11,071 nt of DNA from a bacterium (GCA_004298075.1 SCRK01000208.1:1-11071), one strand, 5' to 3'; positions 1 through 7,943 are shown, numbered from the stretch's first letter. The notes: generated from the letters alone by a model not told the origin. Numbers and translations: made by a program.

Positions 1-1488
1 TTTAGCGACCAGGCGGGACATTTCTATGTTTATAATTCGGCAATGGAGGAGATCACCGGTTACTCCATGGAGGAGGCCAACTCCTCCCCGGATTTTATCA
101 GCCTTTTGTATCCCGATCCCAAAGACCGCAAAGCCGCGTTGAAAGGGATCGAGGAGCTTATAAATAAGAAAGCCAACCGCGAAATAGAAACCATCATTGC
201 CGCCAAAGGCGGCCAATTGAAGAACGTGCTGGTATCCTCTTCCCTGATCAATTATGCCGGCCGCGATCTATTCTTGAGTGTTTACCGTGATATCACCAAG
301 TGCAGGATGATAGAGAATCAACTGATGGATAACGAATGGAAGGTACGCGCCATATTCGATGAGACCTATCAGTTTATCGGCCTGATGACCACCGACGGGA
401 CTTTGATCGAGGCCAACAGGACGGCATTGGAATTCAGCGGGATCCAGGCACCCAGCGTTTTAGGCCAACCCTTCTGGGATACCCCTTGGTGGAGACATTC
501 TCTGCAGCTTCAAGAAAAGCTCCGCCAGGCAGTAAAGAGCGCGGCAAAGGGTGAGTTTGTCCGGTTTGAGGCAACTCACCTTGATAAAGAAGGCAAGCTC
601 CATTATGTGGATTTCTCGCTCAAGCCGGTTAAGAACAAGTCCGGTAAGGTTATTTACATGATCCCCGAAGGCCGGGACATTAGCGAGCGCAAGCAGATGG
701 AAAAAAATCTGCAGGATGCTTATACCAAGCTTAAGGAAACGCAGGCGCAGCTTATCCAGGCAGAAAAGATGGAGGCTATCGGGAGGCTGGCAAGCGGGGT
801 AGCCCACGAAGTGAAGAATCCCCTGGAGATACTCTTGCAGGGAGTTAACTATTTAGAGGAGAAGATCCCTCCGGAAGAGAAGAAAATGTCCGAGATCGTC
901 CAGATGATGAAAAACAGCATCACAAGGGCGGACAAGATCGTGCGTTCAGTATTGGAATTCTCCAGGTCAGGAGAGTTAAGTTTAAAATCCGAAGATATAA
1001 ACAGCGTGCTGGAAAGCTCCCTGGAGCTGATGCATTATAAGGTTAATATTTCAAATATTGAGATCATCAGGGAATTATCTCCGGGTTTGCCCGCGATCCC
1101 GGTCGACAAGAACAAAATAGAGCAAGTATTCGTAAACCTGCTTCTGAATGCCATTGAGAGCATGCCTGAGGGCGGGAAGCTTTTTTTGCGTTCATACAGG
1201 ATACGTTTAAAATGGCCAAGGCACGCTGCCGGCAGGAGGCTGGCGGATTATCTTGGTTTTGAGAATGACGCGGTTGTAATAGAGATAGAAGATACCGGCT
1301 GCGGTATACCGGAGGAGAACAAGAAAAAACTATTCGAGCCATTCTTCACGACTAAAAATCCAAAGCAGGGAACAGGGCTTGGCCTTTCGGTCAGTAAGAA
1401 TATAATCGAGCTGCATAAGGGGATCATAGACATAGAGAGTAATGTCGGCAGGGGCTCTAAGGCAAGGGTTTTTTTAAGGAGAGCATAA
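1..1488 (+). CDS. PAS-domain sensor histidine kinase (5' partial)
   Basis: This is a cytosolic-looking sensor kinase that would autophosphorylate on histidine and pass the phosphate to a response regulator. The frame is open from base 1 and the codons before the first ATG (43) already read as PAS sequence, so the true start lies upstream of the window. Numbering residues from base 1, I see a PAS domain at about 1-100 (NSAMEEITGYS), a second PAS at about 115-235 (ending GRDISERKQ), and a short coiled-coil linker. The HisKA domain follows with the H-box AHEVKNP and phospho-acceptor His269. The ATPase domain has an N-box with Asn379 and Asn383, G1 DTGCGIP from Asp431, FEPFFTTK at 445-452 and G2 GTGLGL at 457-462. 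All catalytic motifs are intact, so the enzyme should be active. No transmembrane segment lies in the visible part. It is probably translated with the receiver gene 14 bases downstream, its likely partner. The ligand sensed by the PAS domains cannot be read from sequence. Confidence 0.93.
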   Translation, partial: FSDQAGHFYVYNSAMEEITGYSMEEANSSPDFISLLYPDPKDRKAALKGIEELINKKANREIETIIAAKGGQLKNVLVSSSLINYAGRDLFLSVYRDITKCRMIENQLMDNEWKVRAIFDETYQFIGLMTTDGTLIEANRTALEFSGIQAPSVLGQPFWDTPWWRHSLQLQEKLRQAVKSAAKGEFVRFEATHLDKEGKLHYVDFSLKPVKNKSGKVIYMIPEGRDISERKQMEKNLQDAYTKLKETQAQLIQAEKMEAIGRLASGVAHEVKNPLEILLQGVNYLEEKIPPEEKKMSEIVQMMKNSITRADKIVRSVLEFSRSGELSLKSEDINSVLESSLELMHYKVNISNIEIIRELSPGLPAIPVDKNKIEQVFVNLLLNAIESMPEGGKLFLRSYRIRLKWPRHAAGRRLADYLGFENDAVVIEIEDTGCGIPEENKKKLFEPFFTTKNPKQGTGLGLSVSKNIIELHKGIIDIESNVGRGSKARVFLRRA

Positions 1489-1490
1489 AG

Positions 1491-1497
1491 AAGGAGG
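1491..1497 (+). promoter_or_regulatory. Strong Shine-Dalgarno for the receiver gene
   Basis: AAGGAGG sits five bases before the ATG at 1503, in the short gap after the kinase stop. It fixes the start of the receiver protein and is one of the few strong ribosome sites in the window; most other genes here rely on weak sites or coupling. Confidence 0.8.
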
Positions 1498-1502
1498 CTG
1501 TC

Positions 1503-1883
1503 ATGAGCAAGAAAAAAGTGATGGTGATCGATGATGAGCCGGATTTCCTCAGCATAGTAAAAGCTAACCTGGAGGCGACGAATAACTACGAGGTGAAGAC
1601 CCTCCCAACTGCCAAGGAGCTCATATCCGAGGTATATTCCTTCGAGCCTGATGTGATACTGCTTGATATGCTTATGCCGGCAGTAGGAGGGGTGGAGGCA
1701 TGCGCGATGTTGAATAATGATCCTGTCGGCAAGAATATCCCCATTATCATTATTTCCGCCCTCTTCAAGGACCAGGATAAATACAGCGCTTATAAGGAAG
1801 GAATCAATGATTACCTGGTCAAACCCGTCGGTAAAAATGACCTTATCGCCGCGATAGAGAGGGCCATAGGGCACCAGCATTAA
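1503..1883 (+). CDS. Single-domain response regulator (receiver only)
   Basis: This 126-residue protein is a complete CheY-like receiver with no output domain. It has the acidic pair Asp10-Asp11, the phospho-acceptor Asp55 in LLDMLMP, the switch residue Ser85 (IIIISA) and the conserved Lys107 (YLVKPVG). All residues for phosphoryl acceptance from a histidine kinase are present. The start is set by the AAGGAGG site upstream, and the length is typical of stand-alone receivers. It follows the PAS kinase by 14 bases and is very probably its cognate partner. With no DNA-binding or enzymatic domain, it must act by protein-protein contact or as a phosphorelay intermediate; its target is not identifiable here. 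Confidence 0.93.
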   Translation: MSKKKVMVIDDEPDFLSIVKANLEATNNYEVKTLPTAKELISEVYSFEPDVILLDMLMPAVGGVEACAMLNNDPVGKNIPIIIISALFKDQDKYSAYKEGINDYLVKPVGKNDLIAAIERAIGHQH

Positions 1884-1894
1884 CCTTTTCCCGC

Positions 1895-2782
1895 ATGAAT
1901 ATCCAAGCTTACCCGGAATTCAGCCCGCTTAAGTTAGAGGATGGGGATGAATTCTACCGCGCGTTGACTGATAAGCCTCCTTTGACAAGCGAGCTCACCT
2001 TTACCAATCTTTATTGCTGGAGAAAGCCGTATAATTTCAAAGTTTCAAGACTCGACGGCCTGCTTGTCGTGCTCTCTGAAATAAATTCTGATAAAAAGTT
2101 CTTTGAGCCCATCGGGAGGGGAGATATAAGAAGCGCTATAGTTAAAATATTAAAGGAGACAAAAGGCGAATTTATCCGTATCGGGGAGGAGGTTTCCGGG
2201 TTATTCAAGGATGAGGCGGGCATACAGATAGATTATGACAGGGATAACTCGGATTATTTATACGCGGCTTCAGATTTGATAGGGCTCTCCGGAAGAAAAT
2301 ACGACGGCAAAAGGAACCTGATCAGGAAATTCAAGTCTGCCCATGAATATGAGTATTTGAACCTTGATGCCTCCGGTATCGGAGAATGCCTTGAGTTTGA
2401 GGAAACCTGGTGCACGATCAAGGATTGCGGTAGTATCAAGAGCCTGGATAACGAAAGGCAGGCGATAAGGGAGATGATCTCTAACTTTTCCCATTTTACG
2501 CTTCTTGCCGGGGCAATAAGGGTAAACGGGAAGATTTGTGCCGTGGCTATTGCGGAAAAGCTAAAACCCGATACCCTTGTCATGCATGTCTTAAAGGCAG
2601 ACCCGGATATGCCGGGCTTATACCAGTTAATGTGTAATGAATTCCTCTCGCGGCAGAAAAGGGATTTTGCTTACGTTAACCTGGAGCAGGACCTGGGAGT
2701 CCCCGGGCTGCGCAGGGCAAAAGAATCATACCATTACCTTAAGTTAATAAATAAATATACCCTGCGTTTAATAAATACATAA
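1895..2782 (+). CDS. DUF2156 protein (MprF C-terminal-like, GNAT fold)
   Basis: This 295-residue soluble protein belongs to the DUF2156 family, related to the catalytic C-terminal domain of phosphatidylglycerol lysyltransferase (MprF). Family hallmarks are an N-terminal SELTFTNLYCW stretch (about 32-42) and the segment from Tyr121 to Phe146, which contains SDLIGLSGRKY and a KRNLIRKF-like basic patch. A later acyltransferase-like half includes NLEQDLGVPGLRRAK. It lacks the membrane flippase half of true MprF, so it is unlikely to be a complete lysyl-PG synthase. By family resemblance it may transfer an aminoacyl or acyl group, but the substrate is unknown. The ATG at 1895 is 11 bases after the receiver stop, with no clear Shine-Dalgarno; the family N-terminus fits this start. 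Closeness to the kinase and receiver suggests co-transcription. Family call good, function uncertain. Confidence 0.85.
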   Translation: MNIQAYPEFSPLKLEDGDEFYRALTDKPPLTSELTFTNLYCWRKPYNFKVSRLDGLLVVLSEINSDKKFFEPIGRGDIRSAIVKILKETKGEFIRIGEEVSGLFKDEAGIQIDYDRDNSDYLYAASDLIGLSGRKYDGKRNLIRKFKSAHEYEYLNLDASGIGECLEFEETWCTIKDCGSIKSLDNERQAIREMISNFSHFTLLAGAIRVNGKICAVAIAEKLKPDTLVMHVLKADPDMPGLYQLMCNEFLSRQKRDFAYVNLEQDLGVPGLRRAKESYHYLKLINKYTLRLINT

Positions 2783-2868
2783 ATCATCCAGCCGGTCTTT
2801 CTTACCCGGAGCTATTTTAAGCGGGAATTGATCAGGTATGCCGAGGCACTGGTTATTTAAGGCTGATA

Positions 2869-2877
2869 TGATATAAT
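2869..2877 (+). promoter_or_regulatory. Extended -10 promoter (TGATATAAT)
   Basis: A perfect consensus -10 (TATAAT, 2872-2877) is preceded by the extended TGn motif. No good TTGACA-like box lies 16-18 bases upstream, which is normal for extended -10 promoters. Transcription would begin near 2884, about 40 bases before the protease ATG. It lies in the only intergenic gap over 100 bases in the window, so it is the natural promoter for the protease, pyruvate kinase and Ehr genes. This is a sequence match only. Confidence 0.6.
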
Positions 2878-2912
2878 GTTTCGACCAAAATAAAGATAGG
2901 GGTTGGAAAAAT

Positions 2913-2918
2913 GGGAGG
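2913..2918 (+). promoter_or_regulatory. Shine-Dalgarno fixing the M50 protease start
   Basis: GGGAGG lies five bases before the ATG at 2924. It supports that ATG over an in-frame TTG at 2903, which would add seven residues (MEKWEAS) unlike the hydrophobic N-terminus of the family. Confidence 0.75.
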
Positions 2919-2923
2919 CAAGT

Positions 2924-3556
2924 ATGGGTTTATTATCGCTTTTGTTCAGTAATCCGGCGTTATTCCTTATATTAGCGGTAACGCTTTTATATTCGGTGAT
3001 CTTGCATGAGATCGCGCACGGCTGGGTGGCCCGGCTTTTTGGCGATGATACTGCCTGGCGGTATGGCCGCTTGACCCTTAATCCTGTATCGCATCTCGAT
3101 CCCATAGGGACCCTTATGCTTTTTCTTGTGGGATTTGGCTGGGCAAAGCCGGTGCCGGTAGATTATTACAATTTAAAGAGGACCCGTTTTGGGTTCTTCA
3201 GCGTTGCCCTGGCAGGATGCGCGGTCAATATACTCATCGCCATGATCGCCCTGGTTCTCTTGCAGTTCGGAGTTGTCAATGAAAATTCGGCGCTTTCTAC
3301 GATCTTGCCGGTGGTAATAAGGATCAATATCATCCTGGGGGCTTTTAATTTGATCCCCATACCACCGCTGGACGGTTCAAAGATCCTGATGAGTTTTCTT
3401 CCCCTTAACGCCCAGGAGAGCCTAGCCAGGCTTGAGCCTTACGGGTTCTTTATATTGGTATTTTTGCTTTTTAGCGGGCTCTTGAATCCGGTGATAATTT
3501 TTATGCAGAGCCTGATCTATGGTTTTATCGGCCTGCTGTTCCATTTTCTTAAATAA
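2924..3556 (+). CDS. M50 family site-2-type zinc metalloprotease
   Basis: This 210-residue integral membrane protein is a short M50B (YwhC-like) intramembrane metalloprotease without a PDZ domain. The zinc site is visible: HEIAH at 28-32 inside the first hydrophobic segment, and the third ligand Asp150 in the IPIPPLDGSKIL motif. The family stretch NPVSHLDPIGTLM and the FGWAKPVPVD loop are also present. I see about five to six hydrophobic segments. Such enzymes cleave transmembrane segments of other proteins, often in regulated proteolysis, but the short PDZ-less members mostly have unknown substrates. It is the first gene after the 2869 promoter, and its stop is one base from the pyruvate kinase ATG. 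No anti-sigma factor is adjacent, so a signalling role is not supported by context. Confidence 0.92.
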   Translation: MGLLSLLFSNPALFLILAVTLLYSVILHEIAHGWVARLFGDDTAWRYGRLTLNPVSHLDPIGTLMLFLVGFGWAKPVPVDYYNLKRTRFGFFSVALAGCAVNILIAMIALVLLQFGVVNENSALSTILPVVIRINIILGAFNLIPIPPLDGSKILMSFLPLNAQESLARLEPYGFFILVFLLFSGLLNPVIIFMQSLIYGFIGLLFHFLK

Positions 3557-3557
3557 A

Positions 3558-4577
3558 ATGCCAAAAGTAAAAATAATTTGTACTTTAGGGCCTGCCTCGG
3601 ATAGTTACGGGGTTTTACGGAAGATGATGGCCGCAGGCATGGATGTGGTAAGGTTGAATTTCTCCCACGGAAGCCTTGAAGCACATTTAACCAGGATCAG
3701 GCTGGTAAGGGAACTGAATAAAAAATACCGACGCAGGATAAGGATACTGGGAGACCTGGAGGGGTATCGCATAAGGATCGGCAGGCTAAAAGAAGCCAAG
3801 CCCATCGCGGTCAAAAGAGGCCAGCTGATTTGGTTGACCCAGGAGGAGATCCAGGGTGAAGGAAATCTCATTCCATTTGATTATAAAGGTTCTTTGAATA
3901 AGATCAAAATAGGCCAGCAGATCTTCATTGATGACGGCAATATCGCCCTTATCAGCCAGGGCCGCGAGAAAAACAAACTTAAAGCCAGGGTGATTGTTCC
4001 CGGATTGGTCAAAGAGCGTAAAGGGATCAATATGCCCGGGCTTAAGCTGGATTTTAAGGGATTAACGCTAAAGGATAGGGAGCACATCCGTTTTTGCGTG
4101 GAGAATAAGATCGATTATATCGCCCAGTCTTTTGTAAGGAATAAGGAGGATATCCTGGCGCTCAGGGACTATATTGATGGTTTCCGGCAGAAAGCGAAAG
4201 TTATCGCCAAGATAGAGAACAGGGAGGGTATTAAGAATATTGACGATATAATCAGGGTCTGCGACGGGATCATGGTTGCCAGGGGTGATATGGGCGTATC
4301 CATTCCCATATATGAGGTACCCATGGTCCAGAAGGAGATAATCGCCAAATGTAACCGTGCCGGAAGATTCGCGATCACCGCGACGCAAATGCTGGAAAGT
4401 ATGACCGAAAACCACATGCCCACCAGGGCGGAGGTTTCGGATGTAGCCAATGCCATACTGGACGGTTCGGATTACCTGATGCTCTCGGCGGAGAGCGCCG
4501 TCGGCTTGTATCCTGCGGCCTGCGTGGATATAATGAATAAAATAATCAAGTTCACGGAATACTCGCAAAAACATTGA
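3558..4577 (+). CDS. pyk: Pyruvate kinase lacking the C-terminal domain
   Basis: This enzyme would convert phosphoenolpyruvate and ADP to pyruvate and ATP in the cytosol. I start it at the ATG at 3558, one base after the protease stop, because MPKVKIICTLGPAS is the canonical N-terminus; an upstream ATG at 3519 would add 13 unrelated residues. Catalytic landmarks are Arg32, Asn34 and Ser36 (RLNFSHG), Asp66, the phosphoryl-transfer Lys218 with Glu220 (AKIENREG), Asp244 (MVARGDMG) and Thr276 (ATQML). The B domain lies at about 75-165. At 339 residues it ends right after the last barrel motif (LMLSAESAVGLYP) and lacks the roughly 120-residue C-terminal domain that normally carries effector binding and tetramer contacts. 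The usual DTKGPEIRT loop reads DLEGYRIRI (66-74), resembling K+-independent enzymes. SGET reads SAES. It is likely active but not regulated in the usual way. Confidence 0.9.
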   Translation: MPKVKIICTLGPASDSYGVLRKMMAAGMDVVRLNFSHGSLEAHLTRIRLVRELNKKYRRRIRILGDLEGYRIRIGRLKEAKPIAVKRGQLIWLTQEEIQGEGNLIPFDYKGSLNKIKIGQQIFIDDGNIALISQGREKNKLKARVIVPGLVKERKGINMPGLKLDFKGLTLKDREHIRFCVENKIDYIAQSFVRNKEDILALRDYIDGFRQKAKVIAKIENREGIKNIDDIIRVCDGIMVARGDMGVSIPIYEVPMVQKEIIAKCNRAGRFAITATQMLESMTENHMPTRAEVSDVANAILDGSDYLMLSAESAVGLYPAACVDIMNKIIKFTEYSQKH

Positions 4578-4581
4578 GAAT

Positions 4582-6405
4582 ATGGTAAATTTTAATTTAT
4601 TATTCGATCCTCTTTCCATTTTCTTTCTTTTTGTAATTTTTATAATTTCCCTGCCTTCAGCTGTTTACTCCCTTGGTTACTTAAAAGGAGAATATTCCCA
4701 GGGTAAGGTAACCCTGGCCTGGTTTTTGTTATCTGCCTTTGTGTTATCCATGGTTCTGGTAGTTACCGTAAGCAACATCTTTATTTTTCTTGTGGCCTGG
4801 GAGATCATGTCCCTGGTGTCTTACTTCCTGGTTGTATTTGACACGGAGCATGAAAAATCCATCCAGGCGGGCCTGATCTATATTGTGATGACCCATATCG
4901 GCACCGCTTTTTTAATTGCCGCCTTCCTCGTAATGTATCAATACGCCCATTCATTTGATTTCTTAGCGATAAAGAATGCCTGCCAGACAATGCCCTCCCA
5001 GGTTAAAAACATTGTTTTTATCCTGCTCCTGATCGGTTTTGGGACCAAAGCCGGGATCGTTCCTTTGCACATCTGGTTGCCCTATGCTCATCCTCAGGCG
5101 CCCAGCCATATCTCAAGTATTATGTCGGGGGTGATGATCAAGACCGCCATATACGGGCTGATCCGGTTTGTGATCTCTATTCTTGGCGTAAATTCCTCCT
5201 GGTGGGGGATTTTGATCTTAGTATTGGCGGTGATCTCATGCCTTGTGGGGGTGATCTACGCGTTAATGGACCACGACATTAAAAGACTTCTCGCGTATCA
5301 TAGCGTAGAAAATATAGGAATAATCCTGCTTGGGGTAGGGTTGTCGATGTTTTTTATAAATAAAGGCATGCCTTATTTAGCGGTATTCTCCTTGATAGCG
5401 GGGTTATACCACCTGGTAAATCACGCGGTCTTTAAAGGGCTTTTATTTTTATGCGCCGGCAGCGTATACAAAGCCACAGGAACCCGCGATATTGAGAAAT
5501 TAGGAGGGTTGATCAAGAAAATGCCGCAGACCGCCATTTATTTCTTAATAGGCGCTATGGGTATATCCGCTTTGCCGCCTCTAAACGGATTTGTGAGCGA
5601 GTGGCTGACCCTGCAGGCATTCTTTTTGGGGGCTTTTAGCGCAATAGGAGGGAGCAAGCTTTTCTTAGGGGTTTGCGCCGGGATGCTGGCTTTAACCGGC
5701 GGCCTGGCCGCAGCCTGTTTTGTGAAGGCTTTTGGAATAACATTTCTGGCGCTTCCCAGAAGCCGGCACGCCGAAGAGGCCAAGGAGGTTTCTTTCTCTA
5801 TGAAGGCAGGGATGTTCTTCCTGGCGGTTTTGACCATCATCTTTGGCCTGGCGGCAGTCCCGATTATGGGATTATTGGCAAAAGTCGCGGGAGCTTCAAC
5901 CGGCATTGATATCGGTAATATGAGATTTTCTTTAAACAATCTTATTATAAACCCGCAGGTAGGGAAAAATATTTATCTTTCCACTCCTTTGCTGGCGTTG
6001 GCGCTGGTTGCTTCGGCAGCCGCGGGCTTTTCCGTCTACCTGCTGTTTGCCAGGCTCAAGCCGGTGAGTTATAAGACCTGGGATTGCGGTTACTATAAGC
6101 TGGAGGCGCGCAATGAATACACCGCGACCGCTTTTTCAAAGCCGTTCAGGATAGCATTCAGTTTCTTCCTCATGCCTTACCGCAAGACGCAAAAGATCAG
6201 GGATTCTTTCTATCATGTTAAATCTTTTGCTTATGAAACACACACAATCTCCGTGTTTAAGAAATACATTTACGCTCCGCTGGTTGCTTTGGTGTTTAAG
6301 TCAGCCTCGTTCATGAGGCGCATTCAGCCCGGCAGTATTCACCTGTATCTGGCGTATATCTTTGCGGCGTTATTGTTTTTGATCATATTTATGCAAAAGT
6401 TCTAA
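4582..6405 (+). CDS. hyfB: HyfB/NuoL-type antiporter-like membrane subunit of Ehr complex
   Basis: This 607-residue protein with about 14-16 membrane helices belongs to the proton-conducting transporter family of complex I and group 4 hydrogenases; its length is close to HycC and HyfB. Ion-path residues are intact: Glu74 (VAWEIMS), Lys156 (GFGTKAGIVPLHIWLP), Lys234 (HDIKRLLAYHSVENIG), and His281 and Lys285 (VNHAVFKG). The C-terminal TWDCGY motif (499-504), followed by EYTATAFSKPF, marks the HyfB/HycC branch rather than NuoL. The ATG at 4582 is four bases after the pyruvate kinase stop with no clear Shine-Dalgarno, suggesting translational coupling. It is the first gene of the complex and probably forms the distal ion-pumping module. 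In Ehr nomenclature it would correspond to EhrA. The symbol denotes the homologue and is not a claim of hydrogenase function. Confidence 0.9.
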   Translation: MVNFNLLFDPLSIFFLFVIFIISLPSAVYSLGYLKGEYSQGKVTLAWFLLSAFVLSMVLVVTVSNIFIFLVAWEIMSLVSYFLVVFDTEHEKSIQAGLIYIVMTHIGTAFLIAAFLVMYQYAHSFDFLAIKNACQTMPSQVKNIVFILLLIGFGTKAGIVPLHIWLPYAHPQAPSHISSIMSGVMIKTAIYGLIRFVISILGVNSSWWGILILVLAVISCLVGVIYALMDHDIKRLLAYHSVENIGIILLGVGLSMFFINKGMPYLAVFSLIAGLYHLVNHAVFKGLLFLCAGSVYKATGTRDIEKLGGLIKKMPQTAIYFLIGAMGISALPPLNGFVSEWLTLQAFFLGAFSAIGGSKLFLGVCAGMLALTGGLAAACFVKAFGITFLALPRSRHAEEAKEVSFSMKAGMFFLAVLTIIFGLAAVPIMGLLAKVAGASTGIDIGNMRFSLNNLIINPQVGKNIYLSTPLLALALVASAAAGFSVYLLFARLKPVSYKTWDCGYYKLEARNEYTATAFSKPFRIAFSFFLMPYRKTQKIRDSFYHVKSFAYETHTISVFKKYIYAPLVALVFKSASFMRRIQPGSIHLYLAYIFAALLFLIIFMQKF

Positions 6406-6406
6406 A

Positions 6407-7309
6407 ATGATGAAAATAACTTTGATCTTAATGCAGGCGGCAATATTTATAGGGCTGGCGCCTTTTTTAAGCGGCCTGATCGCTAAAATAAAGAACAATA
6501 TCAGGATGCGCAAGGGGCAAAGCGTATTTCAGCCTTATTATAACCTGGTAAAGCTCTTCTCAAAACAAGAGGTGATTTCGGAGGCCTCCTCCTGGATATT
6601 CAGGGCTACCCCTTTTATAGTCATCGCTTCTTCGCTGGTCGCGGCAATGCTGATCCCGGGTCAGCGGATGGGGGATCTCCTGGCCCTGATATTTGTTTTT
6701 GCTTTAGGACGGTTCTTCTTAGCCCTTGCGGGGCTGGATACCGGAAGCTCCTTTGGCGGGATGGGCGCCTCAAGAGAGATGTTCATCTCAAGTTTAGCGG
6801 AGCCGGCGCTCTGCTTAGCCATATTCTCAATATCCCTGCAATTGGGCACAACGAATATCTCCGCGTTGGGCGGTATCCGGGCGGTATCCGTTTCTTCCAT
6901 ACTTGCGGCAATTACTTTATTTTTTGTAACGATCGCCGAAACTTCCCGCGTTCCCGTGGATAATCAGGAAACGCATTTGGAGCTGACCATGGTCCATGAG
7001 GCGATGGTTTTGGAGTATTCAGGCGGGTCTCTTGCCTTGATAGAGATGGCATCCTACATTAAACAAATGATCTTGTTTTTCCTGATCGCGCAGATCGTTT
7101 TCCCGGTTGGTTTACGGGGAATGAGCAGTTTAACGCAAACGTCTTTGTGGGTTTTATGGTATTTTGCCAGGATAGCCGTCATTGCCGTTATGGTAGCGAT
7201 AGTCGAGGTATCGGTGGCAAAGATGCGCTTGTTCAGGGTGGCGGATTTCCTGGGATTCGCCTTTGCGCTGGGGATCATCGCGACAGTTTGCGCGATGCTG
7301 GGGGTTTAA
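6407..7309 (+). CDS. hyfC: HyfC/NuoH-type membrane subunit of Ehr complex
   Basis: This 300-residue protein with about eight membrane helices is the NuoH-type subunit that joins the peripheral redox arm to the membrane arm (HycD/HyfC branch). Diagnostic stretches are RKGQSVFQPYYNLVKLF (35-51), LDTGSSFGGMGASRE (110-124), and the loop from Glu178 to Glu198, which includes ETSRVPVDNQETH and TMVHEAM followed by LEYSGG. These acidic and arginine residues line the funnel between the large subunit and the first ion channel in the family. The start ATG is one base after the HyfB stop; a second ATG follows immediately and either could be used. No ribosome site is evident, so coupling is likely. It corresponds to EhrB. 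Nothing looks truncated. Confidence 0.92.
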   Translation: MMKITLILMQAAIFIGLAPFLSGLIAKIKNNIRMRKGQSVFQPYYNLVKLFSKQEVISEASSWIFRATPFIVIASSLVAAMLIPGQRMGDLLALIFVFALGRFFLALAGLDTGSSFGGMGASREMFISSLAEPALCLAIFSISLQLGTTNISALGGIRAVSVSSILAAITLFFVTIAETSRVPVDNQETHLELTMVHEAMVLEYSGGSLALIEMASYIKQMILFFLIAQIVFPVGLRGMSSLTQTSLWVLWYFARIAVIAVMVAIVEVSVAKMRLFRVADFLGFAFALGIIATVCAMLGV

Positions 7310-7310
7310 T

Positions 7311-7943
7311 ATGCGGGAGATATTACTATTTTGTATTTTAACTTCGACATACCTTATGGTTATCGCTAAGAGGGTTCCTGCTCTTATCCGTTCCTTCCGT
7401 TATCAGTCTTTTTTTATTTTTCTGGTAACATTATCTGCCGGATTTACGGAAAGGCAAGGCGATTTATATTTTGTCGCGCTGCTTATTTTAGTTTTGAAGG
7501 TTTTTATCATACCGGTCTTGCTGAACCTGACGGCCAAAAGAATAAATGTGGATGAGGGCCTCGGGCTTTTTGTCAACTCCCAGCTTTCATTGATCGTCGC
7601 ACTCATCCTATCCTATTGCTCCTGGGTTTTTTCCAGAAGCCTTGGCTTTGGTTTGTATCATAAATTGCTCGGCCAAACGGTGGCGTTTTCCGTGCTCTTT
7701 ATCGGCGCCTTTCTTATGATATCCCGGATGAAGGCATTCAGCCAGGTAGCCGGCCTATTGGTCATGGAAAACGGGATCTTTCTTTTTGCCTTATCCGTTT
7801 CCGGAGGCATGCCTTTTTTTGTGGAGATCGCCATATTCCTGGACGTATTTGTGAGCGTGATCATCATGGGCCTTTTTGTATATAGGATAAATAAACTTTT
7901 TACGCATATTGATGTGACCAAGCTTTCGCGGCTGAAGGGATAA
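7311..7943 (+). CDS. hyfE: HyfE-like membrane subunit of Ehr complex
   Basis: This 210-residue, wholly hydrophobic protein with about six to seven helices resembles HyfE, a protein related in part to NuoK. The conserved acidic residue is Glu153 in LLVMENGIFLFALS, the equivalent of the NuoK membrane glutamate. I choose the ATG at 7311, one base after the HyfC stop; an in-frame ATG at 7263 would overlap HyfC by 47 bases and add a non-hydrophobic, unrelated leader. Length matches HyfE (about 216). It sits between the NuoH-type and NuoM/N-type subunits, the order expected in Hyf and Ehr operons (EhrC position), and should form part of the membrane ion path. NuoJ-type sequence is not separately encoded. 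Confidence 0.88.
   Translation: MREILLFCILTSTYLMVIAKRVPALIRSFRYQSFFIFLVTLSAGFTERQGDLYFVALLILVLKVFIIPVLLNLTAKRINVDEGLGLFVNSQLSLIVALILSYCSWVFSRSLGFGLYHKLLGQTVAFSVLFIGAFLMISRMKAFSQVAGLLVMENGIFLFALSVSGGMPFFVEIAIFLDVFVSVIIMGLFVYRINKLFTHIDVTKLSRLKG

Noticed and set aside
1248..1880. 210-codon open frame on the minus strand across the kinase end and receiver gene
   Set aside because: It lies antisense to two clear genes, has no recognisable domain and spans their junction; it is a shadow of coding composition.
2788..2815. Possible terminator hairpin after the DUF2156 gene
   Set aside because: AGCCGG and CCGGAGCT can pair imperfectly, but the stem is short and interrupted and is not followed by a real T-run (only ATTTTAA).
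2903..2923. TTG start at 2903 for the M50 protease
   Set aside because: The ATG at 2924 has a GGGAGG site at ideal spacing and gives the expected hydrophobic N-terminus; the extra seven residues look like untranslated leader.
3519..3557. Upstream ATG at 3519 for pyruvate kinase
   Set aside because: It would overlap the protease by 38 bases and add residues unlike the family. MPKVKIICTLGPAS at 3558 is the canonical beginning.
5538..5939. 133-codon minus-strand frame inside the HyfB-like gene
   Set aside because: It is antisense to conserved membrane-protein sequence, has a low-complexity Ala/Pro/Lys-rich translation and has no independent support.
7263..7310. Upstream ATG at 7263 for the HyfE-like protein
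   Set aside because: It overlaps the end of HyfC and adds a leader without the hydrophobic character of HyfE. The ATG at 7311 fits both length and spacing.
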